In this document: positions 63,261 through 64,000 of the stretch, piece after piece
How the letters are laid out: every line of letters starts with the position of its first letter
How positions within the stretch are numbered: the first letter of the stretch is position 1
Assembly: GCF_014647635.1 (NCBI RefSeq)
Contig: NZ_BMPO01000004.1
Span: 372,001-436,000, forward strand
Length of the DNA stretch: 64,000 bases
DNA from: Pseudomonas matsuisoli
GTDB taxonomy: Bacteria; Pseudomonadota; Gammaproteobacteria; Pseudomonadales; Pseudomonadaceae
Reading direction: 5' to 3'
The notes under the pieces: generated by a model
Database searches by the model: none
Seen by the model: the letters and a program-made list of their open reading frames with translations, nothing else
Told to the model about the DNA's origin: nothing
Position numbers and translations under genes: made by a program

Positions 63261-63761
63261 TGGGGTTTGTCGGGCGAGTGAGGGTGGATAACGCCCCAGG
63301 TGACTAAAGCGGATGGCCGCCCCATCGCCCCTACAGAGAGCGGAGCCGGGCGATACGAAAATCTTGTGAACCGCCGCCTTTGTAGGGGCGGCTTTAGCCG
63401 CGAGCGATCGAACAGGGCAACACCGCTTCTTAACCTGCCTACGTTAGAGCAGAGATGTTTTTGGGGGGCGCGCAATAGCCTCGATACCTGCAGCGCGCCC
63501 GATTTCGCTCGCGACTAAAGTCGCCCCTACAGAGAGCGGGGCGGGGCGATGCGAAGATCTTGCGAGACGCGGCTTTTGTAGGGGCGACGGGGCGGCCATC
63601 CGCTTTAGTCGCCAGCGGTCGAACAGGCGACGTCGCTTAAAGATCCGCGCATGCGTTTTCACTCGCCATATATCCCGCTGCGACAGGCTGGACGCTGTTT
63701 CGGGCTCGCTCCAGAATGCGCACTCTCACCGGCGCCCGTCCGGTGGCGCGCCGAGCCCCCT
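63261..63761. other. Repeat-filled intergenic region after triC
   Basis: About 500 bases. Two inverted pairs of the GTAGGGGCGAC family: 63297-63337 with 63380-63405, and 63506-63533 with 63577-63615. The remainder (63620-63761) probably holds the promoter of the next gene. No gene supported. Confidence 0.65.
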
Positions 63762-64000
63762 ATGAAAACAACATCGCTGCTCATCCTCGCTGCCCTGATG
63801 CTCTTGCTGACCGGCTGCTCGGGCTATACCGCCAGTGGCTATCTACAGGTCCAAGACGCTGCGCGTTTAAAAGCCCTGGGCGGCCAGGCAGCCGAACTGC
63901 GCCCCGGCCAGGGCTCGCTGGAGTTCGGCATGAAACCGCTCATATTTGCCAACGATCTTGCGCTCATGGTGGGTCATACGACAATCGAAGCCGAGGTGCC
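63762..64000 (+). CDS. Putative lipoprotein, cut by window edge
   Basis: About 79 residues are visible from the ATG at 63762. They begin with a lipoprotein signal MKTTSLLILAALMLLLTGC, then SGYTASGYLQVQDAARLKAL and a polar region. The lipobox LLTGC is clear. No close Shine-Dalgarno is visible, which makes the start less certain. I do not recognise the family; the gene continues past the right edge. Confidence 0.6.
   Translation, partial: MKTTSLLILAALMLLLTGCSGYTASGYLQVQDAARLKALGGQAAELRPGQGSLEFGMKPLIFANDLALMVGHTTIEAEV

Overview
The window looks like chromosomal DNA of a Pseudomonadaceae bacterium (Pseudomonas sensu lato). It is GC-rich. It carries gene pairs typical of that family: gcdR/gcdH/gcdG, algB-kinB next to an AmpDh2-type amidase and a DgcP-type diguanylate cyclase, engB-dsbA, a SpmA/SpmB-like transporter next to recC-recB-recD, and a TriABC-type efflux operon with two adaptors. 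Its intergenic regions are full of short palindromic (REP-like) repeats. I see no phage, integrase, transposase, CRISPR array, rRNA or tRNA.

Layout. 0-7 kb: the 5' end of a large-subunit catalase (katE, minus strand, running off the left edge), the methionine importer metN-metI-metQ, and the glutaryl-CoA pathway (gcdR divergent from gcdH-gcdG). 7-16 kb: a cytoplasmic three-PAS chemoreceptor translationally coupled to a protein with three CheW domains; the nitric-oxide pair hmp/norR, divergent over a 143-bp control region; an FtsH-like membrane protease paralogue. 16-28 kb: alpha-ketoglutarate semialdehyde dehydrogenase, a PhoD-like phosphatase, three small genes (DUF1652-like, dodecin, DUF1161), Sco, a small membrane protein, a SulP transporter plus beta-carbonic anhydrase, and a secreted GH5 glycosidase. 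27.7-39.4 kb: a candidate ErsA (Spot 42-like) small RNA with an AlgU-type promoter, engB, dsbA, an EEP-family protein, dgcP, a cryptochrome-DASH photolyase, AmpDh2-like amidase, kinB-algB, and three very small membrane-protein genes. 39.8-50 kb: SpmAB-like protein and recC-recB-recD. 50-57 kb: a GntR regulator coupled to a methyltransferase, glucarate dehydratase, and trifunctional putA. 57.9-64 kb: triA-triB-triC and the start of an unknown lipoprotein gene.

How the parts fit. Glucarate dehydratase (51.7 kb) and the semialdehyde dehydrogenase (16.8 kb) are steps of one route from D-glucarate to 2-oxoglutarate. They are 35 kb apart but share a near-identical 14-bp upstream motif, related to a palindrome beside the GntR gene, so one regulator may control both. 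AlgB/KinB, the AlgU-type promoter of the small RNA and the c-di-GMP enzyme point to envelope-stress and biofilm control. PutA has a DNA-binding N-terminus and two GTTGCA boxes upstream of its own gene, as expected for autorepression.

Most unusual items: the 3xPAS receptor/3xCheW pair; the small RNA without polA beside it; a REP pair lying inside the apparent reading frame of triB, upstream of its lipoprotein signal; and the density and variety of palindromic repeat families, some linked to tandem duplications of gene ends.
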